From NCBI GenBank assembly GCA_964638865.1, contig CAZXBG010000024.1, positions 1-33,283 on the forward strand: a stretch of DNA of 33,283 nucleotides. Reading direction: 5' to 3'. The stretch's first letter is position 1, and every line of letters begins with the position of its first letter. The DNA is from UBA7236 sp964638865 (GTDB taxonomy: Bacteria > Bacteroidota > Bacteroidia > Chitinophagales > BACL12). Shown piece after piece: positions 23,988-32,436 of the stretch. Both the position numbers and the translations under genes were made by a program. The notes beneath the pieces were generated by a model. That model was not told the origin of the DNA and did no database searches. It was given only the letters and a program-made list of their open reading frames with translations.

Positions 23988-25505
23988 TTATTTTCCTCCG
24001 CTTCTCTTAGGAGAAGAATTACTTCCACTATTAGAAGGTCTGCTTCCTGAAGATCCGTTTGAATTACTTCCACTGCTTTTAGGCGAGCTTCCGCTATTTC
24101 CATAAGTACTTTTACCCGAGGAACCTGAATTTGTTTTTGGCGCCTCGTAAGTATTTTTCTTTACGGGTTGTTCATAATTTTTTGAAGGATTACCTTCAGG
24201 TCTTGAAGGCTGATCGTAAGTATTTTTATTCTGAGGTATTCCATTATATTGCGGTTTTACCTGAGGATTATTTGAATTATTTTGTTGTTGCTGATAATTT
24301 TGTTTTTGAACAGGTGCATCTGCAGCAGGTTTAACCGGTCCACCGCCATTTGGCTGGTAGTTGGCAGAAGGTTTACTCACGGAATAACTATTATCGTTGC
24401 TGCGAATTATACCGCGATCTGTTTTTACTATTGGAGAGGAAACATTTTCTGAAATAGTATTTTTTACCGGAGCATCAGCTGCACTATAATATTTGATCAC
24501 CTTTACGGAACCAGATTCTTTAGTTGCATTTTGACCTGCAGAAATTGGTTTATCATTATTAATTGCTAATGCGTCGCTGTTTAATCCTGCAACATCATCT
24601 TTCGCAGTTACTCCCTTTATAGAAGTAAATTCAGGCGAACCAATTGTTGCACCATTATCTGACGAAGCTGCATTTGTATTTACATCTCCTTTATTTACTT
24701 CAAGAGTACCTTTATCCGTTAAAATATGATTCAAGTCGGTATTACCGTTTTTATCATAACCGGCAGCAATCATATCTACTGAACTGCTTCCTGTATTTGT
24801 ATTAGATCCCGTTGAAGTATTTGGCCCATAATAGTATCCGTTATCGCTGTAACCATTATATCCATCGTTACCATAACCATTTCCGCTACCATAATATCCA
24901 TCATAATAACCATTATAATAACCATTGCCATAACCATATCCGCCATAACCATAACCGTAGCCATAATAAGGAGAATACCAAGGATCATAATAACCGTAAT
25001 GACCATAAGGATAACAATTACCATAACCAAAGCCAAAACCTACATTCCATCCATAAGGGTTGTAATAGTAAGGTGAATAACAATGAGAATAATATCCAAA
25101 ACCGCTGTATGGATAATAGTATCGGTAAATATTTGAAGTATAATAATAATCGTCGTAATCGTTGTATCCATAATTATCATCTTCATAATAATTATTTACC
25201 ACGTAGGTGTTTCCTTCCTCATCATAATAGGTTTCCGTAGAAAGATCTTCTGAACCTGATCTGTAATCGGCATCAGAGCCGGAAGGCTGATTATAATCCA
25301 CCTTTTCGGAATTTCCGGGATAGGTTGAATAAGTATCAGATGTAGTGGTGGTGGTTGTAGTTTCGGTTGTTGTGGTTGATGCCTGTGCATCTTCTGTGCT
25401 GAAGTAAATATCGTCAGTAGAAGAACCTCGTGAAGCTGTTTGGGTAGCGCATGATGATGCTAAAAATCCCATGGCGGCTATAATCGGTAAGTATCTTAAT
25501 TTCAT
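23988..25505 (-). CDS. Tyr/Gly-rich low-complexity lipoprotein
   Basis: A 505-residue exported lipoprotein: lipobox LASSC with Cys19. After it come a Thr-rich run (43-56), a striking Tyr/Gly/Asn-rich region (about 93-228, with many YGYGYGG, NGYYNGYY and DGYYG repeats), a more ordinary middle part (about 240-370), a Gln/Asn-rich stretch (QKQNYQQQQNNSNN) and a Ser/Gly/Asn tail ending KRSGGK. No enzyme domain is visible. Similar Tyr-rich lipoproteins are found beside proS and FadL-like genes in other Bacteroidota (recollection). It is probably surface or periplasmic, perhaps structural or adhesive; this is inference. First gene of an operon with the OMPP1-like gene and divergent from proS. Confidence 0.82.
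   Translation of the reverse strand: MKLRYLPIIAAMGFLASSCATQTASRGSSTDDIYFSTEDAQASTTTTETTTTTTTSDTYSTYPGNSEKVDYNQPSGSDADYRSGSEDLSTETYYDEEGNTYVVNNYYEDDNYGYNDYDDYYYTSNIYRYYYPYSGFGYYSHCYSPYYYNPYGWNVGFGFGYGNCYPYGHYGYYDPWYSPYYGYGYGYGGYGYGNGYYNGYYDGYYGSGNGYGNDGYNGYSDNGYYYGPNTSTGSNTNTGSSSVDMIAAGYDKNGNTDLNHILTDKGTLEVNKGDVNTNAASSDNGATIGSPEFTSIKGVTAKDDVAGLNSDALAINNDKPISAGQNATKESGSVKVIKYYSAADAPVKNTISENVSSPIVKTDRGIIRSNDNSYSVSKPSANYQPNGGGPVKPAADAPVQKQNYQQQQNNSNNPQVKPQYNGIPQNKNTYDQPSRPEGNPSKNYEQPVKKNTYEAPKTNSGSSGKSTYGNSGSSPKSSGSNSNGSSGSRPSNSGSNSSPKRSGGK
24822..25229. repeat. Internal codon-level repeats encoding the Tyr/Gly-rich region
   Basis: The plus strand reads as variations on ccataacc, ccgtag and ccataataa, encoding residues about 93-228 of the lipoprotein. 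A high density of short repeats makes length variation by slippage likely. Confidence 0.75.
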
Positions 25506-25553
25506 AACTGATATTTTAATTGTTATTAATCTGTTTGCTGTTTGTGCAATTCT

Positions 25554-25561
25554 TAATTTTG
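25554..25561 (+). promoter_or_regulatory. Predicted -7 box of proS
   Basis: TAATTTTG ends 41 bases before the ATG. A TTTG at 25534-25537 lies 16 bases upstream, shorter than the usual 19-21. Confidence 0.4.
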
Positions 25562-25602
25562 CGACAAAGCACTTTATTCCAAAATCATACCAAAAGTAAT
25601 AT

Positions 25603-27078
25603 ATGGCGGAGAAGATTACAAAAAGAGATATAAACTATTCGGAATGGTATAACGATCTCGTTATACAGAGCGGGTTAGCGGAGAATTCAGCAGTTAGAGG
25701 TTGTATGGTGATAAAACCGCACGGTTGGGCCATTTGGGAGAATATGAAAAGTATTCTGGACAAAAAATTCAAGGACACAGGACACGTTAACGCCAGTTTT
25801 CCGCTTTTGATACCTAAAAGTTTTCTCGAAAAAGAAGAAGGACATGCAGAAGGATTTGCCAAAGAATGTGCTGTGGTAACACATTATCGACTAAAAACTG
25901 ATCCAAATAATAAAGGAAAACTTTTAGTTGACCCCGAATCGAAGCTGGAAGAGGAGTTAATAATTCGTCCTACCAGTGAAACGATCATTTGGAATTGTTA
26001 TAAAAACTGGATTCAGAGTTACCGGGATCTTCCTATTTTGATAAATCAATGGGCAAATGTGATGCGTTGGGAAATGCGCACAAGATTATTTTTGAGAACT
26101 TCGGAGTTTCACTGGCAGGAAGGCCATACGGCACATGCAACAAAAGAGGAGGCAGTGGAAGAAACATTGAAGATGCTGCATATATATGCGGACTTCATGG
26201 AAAATTATATGGCTGTTCCTGTAATTATGGGAATAAAAACGGAAAGCGAAAGATTTGCCGGAGCAGAAGATACCTATTGTGTGGAAGCATTAATGCAAGA
26301 CGGAAAAGCATTACAAAACGGAACAAGTCATTTCTTAGGACAAAATTTTGCAAAAGCATTTGATGTTAAGTTTTTAAACAAAGAAGGAAAACTGGAATAT
26401 GCCTGGGCTACGAGTTGGGGAGTAAGCACCAGAATGATGGGTGCATTAATTATGGCACATAGTGATGATGACGGATTAATAATTCCTCCACGACTTGCTC
26501 CATTGCATGTAGTAATTGTTCCAATTTTTAAAAATGAAGAACAATTAAAACAAATCGGAGAAAAAGCAGATAAAATTATTGCAGCATTAAAAGCATTAAA
26601 TATCTCCGTAAAATTCGACGACAGCGACAATGCAAAACCGGGATGGAAATTTGCGGAGTATGAATTAAAAGGAGTTCCTGTTAGAATTGCAATGGGCATG
26701 CGCGATGTGGAAAATAATACCTTAGAAATTGCACGCAGAGATACAAAAGAAAAAACCACTATTTCGAATGAAAATGTTGGGGAATATATTCAGAATTTGC
26801 TTGAGGAAATACAGCAAAACATGTATAACAAAGCCCTGGCATTCCGCACCTCACATTATTTTGAAGTAAATACCTGGGACGAATTTAAAACACAAATTGA
26901 ATTGGGAGGATTTATTTCTGCGCACTGGGATGGCACTGCAGTTACGGAAGAAAAAATTAAGGGAGAAACGAAAGCTACGATAAGATGTATTCCATTAGAT
27001 GCGAAGGAAGAGGATGGGGTGTGTGTTTATTCTGGGAATAAAAGTAACCAAAGAGTATTGTTTGCGAGAGCGTATTGA
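25603..27078 (+). CDS. proS: Prolyl-tRNA synthetase (archaeal/eukaryotic-like type)
   Basis: Class II synthetase that charges tRNA-Pro. At 491 residues it lacks the large editing insertion of the bacterial type and matches the shorter archaeal/eukaryotic-like type common in Bacteroidota. Motif 2 is RTRLFLRTSEFHWQEGHTAH and motif 3 GVSTRMMGALIMAHSDDDG; PTSETIIW and the anticodon-binding domain (LAPLHVVIVPIF, GWKFAEYELKGVPVRI) follow. The C-terminal module (about 400-491) corresponds to the zinc-binding domain of this type, but few cysteines remain (IRCIP, GVCVYSGN), so zinc binding may be lost. It ends in Tyr, as usual. Monocistronic and divergent from the lipoprotein operon. Confidence 0.97.
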   Translation: MAEKITKRDINYSEWYNDLVIQSGLAENSAVRGCMVIKPHGWAIWENMKSILDKKFKDTGHVNASFPLLIPKSFLEKEEGHAEGFAKECAVVTHYRLKTDPNNKGKLLVDPESKLEEELIIRPTSETIIWNCYKNWIQSYRDLPILINQWANVMRWEMRTRLFLRTSEFHWQEGHTAHATKEEAVEETLKMLHIYADFMENYMAVPVIMGIKTESERFAGAEDTYCVEALMQDGKALQNGTSHFLGQNFAKAFDVKFLNKEGKLEYAWATSWGVSTRMMGALIMAHSDDDGLIIPPRLAPLHVVIVPIFKNEEQLKQIGEKADKIIAALKALNISVKFDDSDNAKPGWKFAEYELKGVPVRIAMGMRDVENNTLEIARRDTKEKTTISNENVGEYIQNLLEEIQQNMYNKALAFRTSHYFEVNTWDEFKTQIELGGFISAHWDGTAVTEEKIKGETKATIRCIPLDAKEEDGVCVYSGNKSNQRVLFARAY

Positions 27079-27120
27079 GAAAAGGTATCAATTACTAATC
27101 AAAGAAGTAATATCTCGACC

Positions 27121-27383
27121 TAAAGGGAACTTGGATGCCGTAGATTTTGCCGATTTATAAAGATAAGTGAATTTGTTGGAGGAACGGTTAAAGGGGAACG
27201 CGGATGACACAGATTTTGCGGATTTAAAAGGATNNNNNNNNNNNNNNNNNNNNNNNNNNNNNNNNNNNNNNNNNNNNNNNNNNNNNNNNNNNNNNNNNNN
27301 NNNNNNNNNNNNNNNNNNNNNNNNNNNNNNNNNAAAGGGGAACGCGGATGACACAGATTTTGCGGATTTAAAAGGATGAGTGA
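27121..27383. repeat. Tandem repeat (aaaggggaacgcggatgaca type) with assembly gap
   Basis: The non-coding stretch 27079-27549 carries one degenerate copy (from about 27121: taaagggaacttggatgccg) and two near-identical copies (27189-27233 and 27334-27383) containing gcggatgacacagattttgc followed by ggatttaaaaggatgag. The gap falls between the two good copies. Open frames across the gap are artefacts. Bases 27384-27549 show no gene; acttgt...acaagt near 27510-27530 is a weak inverted repeat. Confidence 0.9.
27234..27333. other. Assembly gap (100 N)
   Basis: Exactly 100 N, placed at the same repeat phase on both sides, so copies have probably been collapsed or omitted. Confidence 0.99.
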
Positions 27384-27549
27384 ATGTGGGACAGCAAAAA
27401 TAATTTGCAAATAAATAAGTATTTCCTACGTTTTGTCTTCGCGTACGATCCTTCCAAAATTTAAATACCACACTCTTCCAATTTAACACATATCCGCAAA
27501 ACAAATACACTTGTCATCTTAAATACAAGTAATTGTTGTGGTGCAATAC

Positions 27550-28917
27550 ATGAGTAACATGGAAAACATTAAATTAGACCCAAATTATGGAATTGTGAAA
27601 AAGGGAGTCGCCATAGTAGTTTTTTGTATTTCTGCAATTAATGGATTTGCACAAGATCCCTTGGCTACCCGAATTAATCCGGATAATGTGTATTTATCTT
27701 CTACCGTTTATTATGTATTGCAGGATAGTGAGGGGTTTATTTGGTTGAGTACCGATGCAGGAGTTTATAAATATGATAGTTATCAATTTGAACATTTTTC
27801 AACAGCCAACGGATTACCCGACAATGAAATTTTTCGAATATATGAGGATAAAAAACACAGAATATGGTTCATTCCTCTGAATGGAAAATTATCATATTAC
27901 CAAAACGGAAAATTGTTTACGCCTGAAAACAATAAAATGCTTTCTCAAATTCCTTTTACTAAAATTGTGATAGGTGAATTTGAAGACGAGAAGGGCAATA
28001 TGTATTTTGCCTCTAAAAATGAAATGGTTTGCAAAATCACACCGGAGGATAGTGTGGAAGTTACTTATAATAAAATGATTTATAATTTTTTATGGGTAGT
28101 GAATGATTCTGTTTATACAATAGAAGAACATCTTTTAAACAGGCATTACAATCCGAGAGGGTGTATTTACAATGAAAAAATTGTAATTGGTATATGTACC
28201 GATGTGTATTATAAAAAGGGATTTGGTGAATTTGAGAAATTAATAACACTTCCGGAACAAAGTGTGGAAATTATTTTTATGTGTTTGTTTTCTGATAGTT
28301 CTTTATATATCGGAACAAGGAAAGGACTCTACATTCTTGACCCGAATGACACCACTACTTTACACAATTATTTTCAGGATTGGGCGATTACCTGTATTGA
28401 AAAAGATTTCGAAAATAATTTATGGGTTTCCACATTAGAGGATGGCGTTCATCTGATACAATCTCTTAATGTATTAAAGTATAATGAACCCAATTTGCCT
28501 TCTAAAATTGTTACCTGCCTCGAAAAAGATGCGCAAAATAATTTATGGATAGGACTTACCAATGATGATTATGCGATCATCGACAATACCGGAAAAATTA
28601 CCAATCATCATTTTGTATCTAAAATCGATCACGATATTGTAAACATACACCACTTCGATGGTGAAACCTGGGTTGTATCAAAGAGCGGACTCTTGAAGAT
28701 CGAAAATGGACAAAAAAAATACTATGAATTTTATGGTAACGATCTTTTGCGTTTTGGAGAAAATTCTCTGATTTTAGGGCAAGAACAGGTTTTAAAATTT
28801 AATGCAGAAAATTTTGACTCCGAAATAGCCTATACTATTTCAACCCGTTATGGTCAGGATAAATATACCCTGATCAAAACCAGATGTAATGTTTTGACTG
28901 CAGGTTGTAAATGTTGA
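27550..28917 (+). CDS. Two-component-regulator propeller protein, C-terminally truncated
   Basis: The product (455 residues from the ATG at 27550; ATG 27559 or GTG 27538 are alternatives) has an N-terminal signal sequence (KKGVAIVVFCISAINGFAQ) and then repeated propeller blades typical of Reg_prop sensors: YYVLQDSEGFIWLSTDAGVYKY, NEIFRIYEDKKHRIWFI, ITCIEKDFENNLWVSTLEDG, VTCLEKDAQNNLWIGL. In Bacteroidota such a periplasmic domain normally leads to a Y_Y_Y domain, a TM helix and a kinase, LytTR or HTH output. None is present: the frame ends after a Cys-rich tail (TRCNVLTAGCKC) that overlaps the antisense neighbour. It is therefore probably a fragment, a remnant or a product of chimeric assembly rather than an intact sensor. 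Confidence 0.75.
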   Translation: MSNMENIKLDPNYGIVKKGVAIVVFCISAINGFAQDPLATRINPDNVYLSSTVYYVLQDSEGFIWLSTDAGVYKYDSYQFEHFSTANGLPDNEIFRIYEDKKHRIWFIPLNGKLSYYQNGKLFTPENNKMLSQIPFTKIVIGEFEDEKGNMYFASKNEMVCKITPEDSVEVTYNKMIYNFLWVVNDSVYTIEEHLLNRHYNPRGCIYNEKIVIGICTDVYYKKGFGEFEKLITLPEQSVEIIFMCLFSDSSLYIGTRKGLYILDPNDTTTLHNYFQDWAITCIEKDFENNLWVSTLEDGVHLIQSLNVLKYNEPNLPSKIVTCLEKDAQNNLWIGLTNDDYAIIDNTGKITNHHFVSKIDHDIVNIHHFDGETWVVSKSGLLKIENGQKKYYEFYGNDLLRFGENSLILGQEQVLKFNAENFDSEIAYTISTRYGQDKYTLIKTRCNVLTAGCKC

Positions 28918-29334
28918 ACAATAAGCATCCGGAGGTCCCCAACCACCATTTATTGTAGTCCACCAATCTGCTCCCCAACCTGTTCCCGGGTGGGAGAAAT
29001 AATCATACACTAAATACTCCAAACCTGACATTGGAAATGGTGCCCAAGGTGCAAAAACTGCACCTGTTTGCGGACTGATTAATGTTGCGGGATAAGAAAC
29101 AAAAGTTGCTCCGCCACTCAGTGCAACCGACCATGTATAAGTATCTTGATCGGCACCATAACCCGTTCCGTCCTGGCCTCCACCGGCACAAAATTCTACA
29201 ACAAATTCGTACTGACCTCCACCGAGATCTGTTTGAGAAATTAATGTTGCACTCGAATTATTACATGCATTAACAATTTTTCCGCTTAACAGAAAAATGG
29301 ATGCAATTAAAAGTGTTTGTAATGTTTTTTTCAT
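28840..29334 (-). CDS. Secreted protein fragment, probably truncated at its C-terminus
   Basis: A 164-residue product with a clear signal peptide (MKKTLQTLLIASIFLLSGKIVNA). The mature part is Gly/Trp/Tyr-rich (GGGQYEFVVEFCAGGGQDG, TWSVALSGGATFV, GTGWGADWWTTINGGWGPPD) and ends in a CSTFTTCSQ segment. It reads like the first domain of a larger secreted Bacteroidota protein, which would usually go on to a T9SS tail; here it stops shortly after, at a TGA inside the frame of the convergent propeller gene (78-base overlap). Domain not recognised. Either this is a short natural protein or its 3' end was lost at the junction. Confidence 0.65.
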   Translation of the reverse strand: MKKTLQTLLIASIFLLSGKIVNACNNSSATLISQTDLGGGQYEFVVEFCAGGGQDGTGYGADQDTYTWSVALSGGATFVSYPATLISPQTGAVFAPWAPFPMSGLEYLVYDYFSHPGTGWGADWWTTINGGWGPPDAYCSTFTTCSQNITSGFDQGIFILTITG

Positions 29335-29697
29335 TTTACTAGTTTTATTATTTGTGTGAATGATAAAATCGATTTTGAAAATTGAATGATATTGGGTGTG
29401 AAAGTAAAATGACTATTTATATCAAGGTTGAAAATATGATAAGTGATATGTGTGGAATTATAAGTGAGAGGAATGGGGGGATAAGTGGTATTGGGCTGAT
29501 GCAGTATTAGAGGCGGTGGGCAGTTTGTAACATTGATGATTTTTGTTTTGAATTGAACTATTTTAACCAATTAATTTGTTCAATCACTTCAACAAGTAGA
29601 AAGTCGCAGCATCAGGAGACAGTTTGTAATTGATGATTTGCGGTTCCGTAAATGAAAAATATAAACAATTTTATTCCCTACATAATCAGTGAGGAAA
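29335..29697. other. Non-coding stretch with phrase-like repeats
   Basis: No credible gene; a minus-strand open frame of 79 codons has Thr/Ile-rich low-complexity sequence and no homologue that I recognise. Two related words occur: ggcagtttgtaacattgatga (29519-29539, up to 20 bases shown elsewhere) and gacagtttgtaattgatgat (29618-29637). Confidence 0.6.
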
Positions 29698-30948
29698 TTA
29701 ACTCATCTCCACATAATTCAAATCCTTACTAAAGGTCTCCTTCACAGAAAAAATTGCGATTAGCGCAAGGGAGACCGAGATCAATCCAACCACAAGGGCG
29801 GAGTTAACATTGCCAACATTTCCACTTAAAGCAGAAAATCCGAGTGTGAGTGGTATAACCAGACCTCTTACAAAATTTGGAACTGTGGTAGTAACCGTTG
29901 CACGAATATTTGTTCCGAATTGTTCGGAAGCAATGGTGACAAATAATGCCCAATAACCGGTTGCACAACCTAATAGGAAACACATGGTATTAAATAAAAA
30001 CAGCGAATCGCTTTTTATAAATAAGTAGATACAGGCAAATAAAATGCTCGCCAGTAAATATCCGATAACCACTTTTTTTCTGCTTTTAAATACCTGACTT
30101 AAAATTCCACTAAGCATATCGCCAACACTTAAACCTACATAAGAAAGCATTATTGCAGTTCTGCGAATTTGTATGCCGTTATCACCACTTACATCCAAAC
30201 CCCATTCCCCTGCGAATTTATCAGAGAATTTCATTAACACTCCAATACAATACCAAACGGGAATTCCTATCATTATACAAAAGACATATTTTTTTAAGCG
30301 AGCAGCATCTGTAAATAAAGAAAGAAAATTTCCTCTTGCTACATTTTGTTTTTTAACTTGATCGAACATTCCACTTTCAAAAGTGCCGAATCGCAACCCC
30401 AATAATAAAAGTCCCAATCCACCGCCGATAAAATAAGAGGTGCGCCAATCTACCTGCCCGGTTATATAAAATGCAGTAACGGCTCCTAAGGCTCCAACAC
30501 TTACAATTATCATGGTTCCCAATCCACGTTTTTCTTTTTGTAGAATTTCACTTACCAAAGTAATTGCTGCGCCTAATTCGCCTGCCAATCCCAAACCTGC
30601 AAAGAAACGAACAGCTGAATATTGAAAGGTATTTTCAACAAATCCGTTTAAAATATTTGCGATTGAATATAAAATAATACTTCCGAATAAAATTGATTTT
30701 CTTCCTTTAAGATCTCCCAAAATTCCCCATACAATTCCCCCAATAAGCATTCCGAACATCTGGAAATTAAATAAACGGATATCCCAGTAATCCAACTGAA
30801 CCGGATCTGTAATTCCTAATCCTTTTAAACTTGTTTTACTTACCAGATTAAAAAGCTGAAGATCATAAATATCGACAAAATAACCGAGTGCGGCTACAAT
30901 AACCGTGAGACTTAAAATTCCGTGGTTTTTTTTTGTGTGGTTGTTCAT
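29698..30948 (-). CDS. Major facilitator superfamily transporter
   Basis: A 416-residue inner-membrane secondary transporter with about 12 TM segments. The MFS loop 2-3 signature is GDLKGRK (78-84). TM1 carries an acidic VDIYDLQLF pattern similar to the D-x-x-D of aromatic-acid:H+ and metabolite:H+ symporters, and the second half has FVTIASEQFGTNIRAT before TM11, another feature of that group. Substrate unknown; an organic acid or sugar acid is a guess. Monocistronic, with a full -33/-7 promoter upstream. Confidence 0.88.
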   Translation of the reverse strand: MNNHTKKNHGILSLTVIVAALGYFVDIYDLQLFNLVSKTSLKGLGITDPVQLDYWDIRLFNFQMFGMLIGGIVWGILGDLKGRKSILFGSIILYSIANILNGFVENTFQYSAVRFFAGLGLAGELGAAITLVSEILQKEKRGLGTMIIVSVGALGAVTAFYITGQVDWRTSYFIGGGLGLLLLGLRFGTFESGMFDQVKKQNVARGNFLSLFTDAARLKKYVFCIMIGIPVWYCIGVLMKFSDKFAGEWGLDVSGDNGIQIRRTAIMLSYVGLSVGDMLSGILSQVFKSRKKVVIGYLLASILFACIYLFIKSDSLFLFNTMCFLLGCATGYWALFVTIASEQFGTNIRATVTTTVPNFVRGLVIPLTLGFSALSGNVGNVNSALVVGLISVSLALIAIFSVKETFSKDLNYVEMS

Positions 30949-30983
30949 GCTCGCTGTTATGAATTTGAGGATTAAAACTATTT

Positions 30984-31014
30984 CAAAAATACATTATTGC
31001 CACGAAGGCACAAA
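30984..31014 (-). promoter_or_regulatory. Predicted promoter of the MFS transporter
   Basis: On the minus strand TTTG (31011-31014) and TATTTTTG (30984-30991), 19 bases apart, fit the Bacteroidota promoter. The -33 element lies inside the phrase-like repeat ggcacaaaggc. Confidence 0.55.
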
Positions 31015-31034
31015 GGCATAAAGTATTCACAAAG
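30999..31034. repeat. Phrase-like repeat (gccacgaaggcacaaaggc)
   Basis: Copies of the theme ccacgaagg, cacaaagg, cataaag, cacaaag in series. It is akin to the tttgcg array at 1648-2050 read on the other strand. The remainder of 30949-31122 is unremarkable. Confidence 0.7.
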
Positions 31035-31122
31035 AAAAACGTAGTAAATATTATAATACTAGATTAATCTTATCATTTTTTTTCACCATTCAAAATGCTA
31101 AAAATATTGAAAAAACTATTGG

Positions 31123-31620
31123 TTATTTTCTGTCAAACACCAAAAACGTATAGGGATGCGGATTATTTTCATCTGCTTCGTGATGGTCTGATGAGGATAA
31201 TAGCCATTGACCTTTTTCCAGTTCAGGAAAAAAAGTATCGCCTTCAAAACTCGCATGAATTTTTGTAAAATGAACACGATCGGTAAATTCCATCGCAAGT
31301 TTATAAATTTCGCCCCCGCCTAAGATCATTACTTCCTCCTCCCCTGCTAATTCCGGATGATTAATCGCATCCTTTATATCGTGCACAACGATACTATCTT
31401 CTGCAATAAAATCTTTATCCCTTGTAACCACAATAAATTTTCTTCCGGGCAGCACCTTATTTCCTAATGCATTATATGATTTTCTTCCCAAAATACACCA
31501 TTTACCAATTGTATTATTTTTGAAATATTTAAGATCGGCGCGCATTTTTTCCCAGGGCATATCTCCTTTATATCCAATTACATTATTATTGGCAACGGCA
31601 ACAATAGCGGAAAATATCAT
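31123..31620 (-). CDS. folA: Dihydrofolate reductase
   Basis: Reduces dihydrofolate to tetrahydrofolate with NADPH. The 165-residue protein has the normal single DHFR domain: IVAVANNNVIGYKGDMPWEK (about 6-25), the catalytic acid Asp29 in ADLKYFK (E. coli Asp27), CILGRKSY and PGRKFIVVTR for NADPH binding, and VMILGGGEIYKLAM (GGxxxY loop). Its ATG overlaps the thyA stop by 4 bases (ATGA), so the two are translationally coupled. Gene pairing is functional: ThyA produces dihydrofolate, FolA recycles it. No trimethoprim-resistance assignment is implied. Confidence 0.97.
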   Translation of the reverse strand: MIFSAIVAVANNNVIGYKGDMPWEKMRADLKYFKNNTIGKWCILGRKSYNALGNKVLPGRKFIVVTRDKDFIAEDSIVVHDIKDAINHPELAGEEEVMILGGGEIYKLAMEFTDRVHFTKIHASFEGDTFFPELEKGQWLLSSSDHHEADENNPHPYTFLVFDRK

Positions 31621-32432
31621 ACGGAAACTTTAGCTTTTATATGAGGATGTGGATCGTAATTCAACAATTCAAAATCAGCAATTGTAAATTCGAAAATATT
31701 TTTAACATCTGGATTTATTTTCATCTGCGGCAAACTGCGTGGCTCACGTGTTAATTGCAATTTAGCCTGTTCAATATGATCGTTATAGATGTGTACGTCT
31801 CCGAATGTGTGTACAAAATCACCATAATCAAGATCACAAACCTGTGCTATCATCATGGTTAATACTGCATAACTCGCAATATTAAATGGCACACCCAAAA
31901 AAGTATCCGCACTGCGCTGATATAACTGACAGCTCAATTTTCTTTTGGCACCTGGAGTTTCGGCAGGAGCCACATAAAACTGAAATAAACAATGACAAGG
32001 TGGCAATGCCATTTTTTCTATCTCCCCAACATTCCATGCACTAACAATTAATCTTCTGGAATCTGGATTTTTTTTAATTTGTTCGATAAGATTTGAAATC
32101 TGATCAATTGTTCCGCCATCTGCTGTCGGCCAACTGCGCCATTGTTGTCCGTAAACCGGGCCCAGGTCACCGTTTTCATCCGCCCATTCGTCCCAGATGC
32201 GCACTTCATTTTCTTTCAGATATTGAATATTGGTATTTCCTTGTAAAAACCACAATAATTCATGGATTATACTTCTGGTATGTAGTTTTTTGGTTGTTAA
32301 AAGAGGAAATCCTTCTTTTAGATCAAAACGCATCTGATACCCGAATAAACTGATGGTTCCGGTTCCCGTGCGATCAGACTTTTGCTGACCCTCCTCTAAA
32401 ATTTTAGTGAGCAGATCGAGATATTGTTGCAT
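31617..32432 (-). CDS. thyA: Thymidylate synthase
   Basis: Methylates dUMP to dTMP with methylene-tetrahydrofolate. The 271-residue protein is close to the 264 residues of E. coli ThyA. It has RTGTGTISLFG and the phosphate-binding Arg21, LLWFLQGNTNI, the catalytic Cys146 in LPPCHCLFQFYV, CQLYQRSADTFLGVPFNIASY and DVHIYNDHIEQ. The ATG at 32432 follows a TAAATTTG box by 4 bases. First gene of a thyA-folA operon. Confidence 0.98.
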   Translation of the reverse strand: MQQYLDLLTKILEEGQQKSDRTGTGTISLFGYQMRFDLKEGFPLLTTKKLHTRSIIHELLWFLQGNTNIQYLKENEVRIWDEWADENGDLGPVYGQQWRSWPTADGGTIDQISNLIEQIKKNPDSRRLIVSAWNVGEIEKMALPPCHCLFQFYVAPAETPGAKRKLSCQLYQRSADTFLGVPFNIASYAVLTMMIAQVCDLDYGDFVHTFGDVHIYNDHIEQAKLQLTREPRSLPQMKINPDVKNIFEFTIADFELLNYDPHPHIKAKVSV

Positions 32433-32436
32433 GGGG

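Noticed and set aside
24812..25240. 142-codon plus-strand His/Asn-rich frame
   Set aside because: It is the antisense of the Tyr/Gly-rich repeat; His/Asn bias follows from the Tyr/Gly codons.
26328..26759. 143-codon minus-strand frame within proS
   Set aside because: Antisense of a conserved synthetase gene, no domain.
27088..27510. Open frames across the second gap
   Set aside because: Translated repeats plus N bases.
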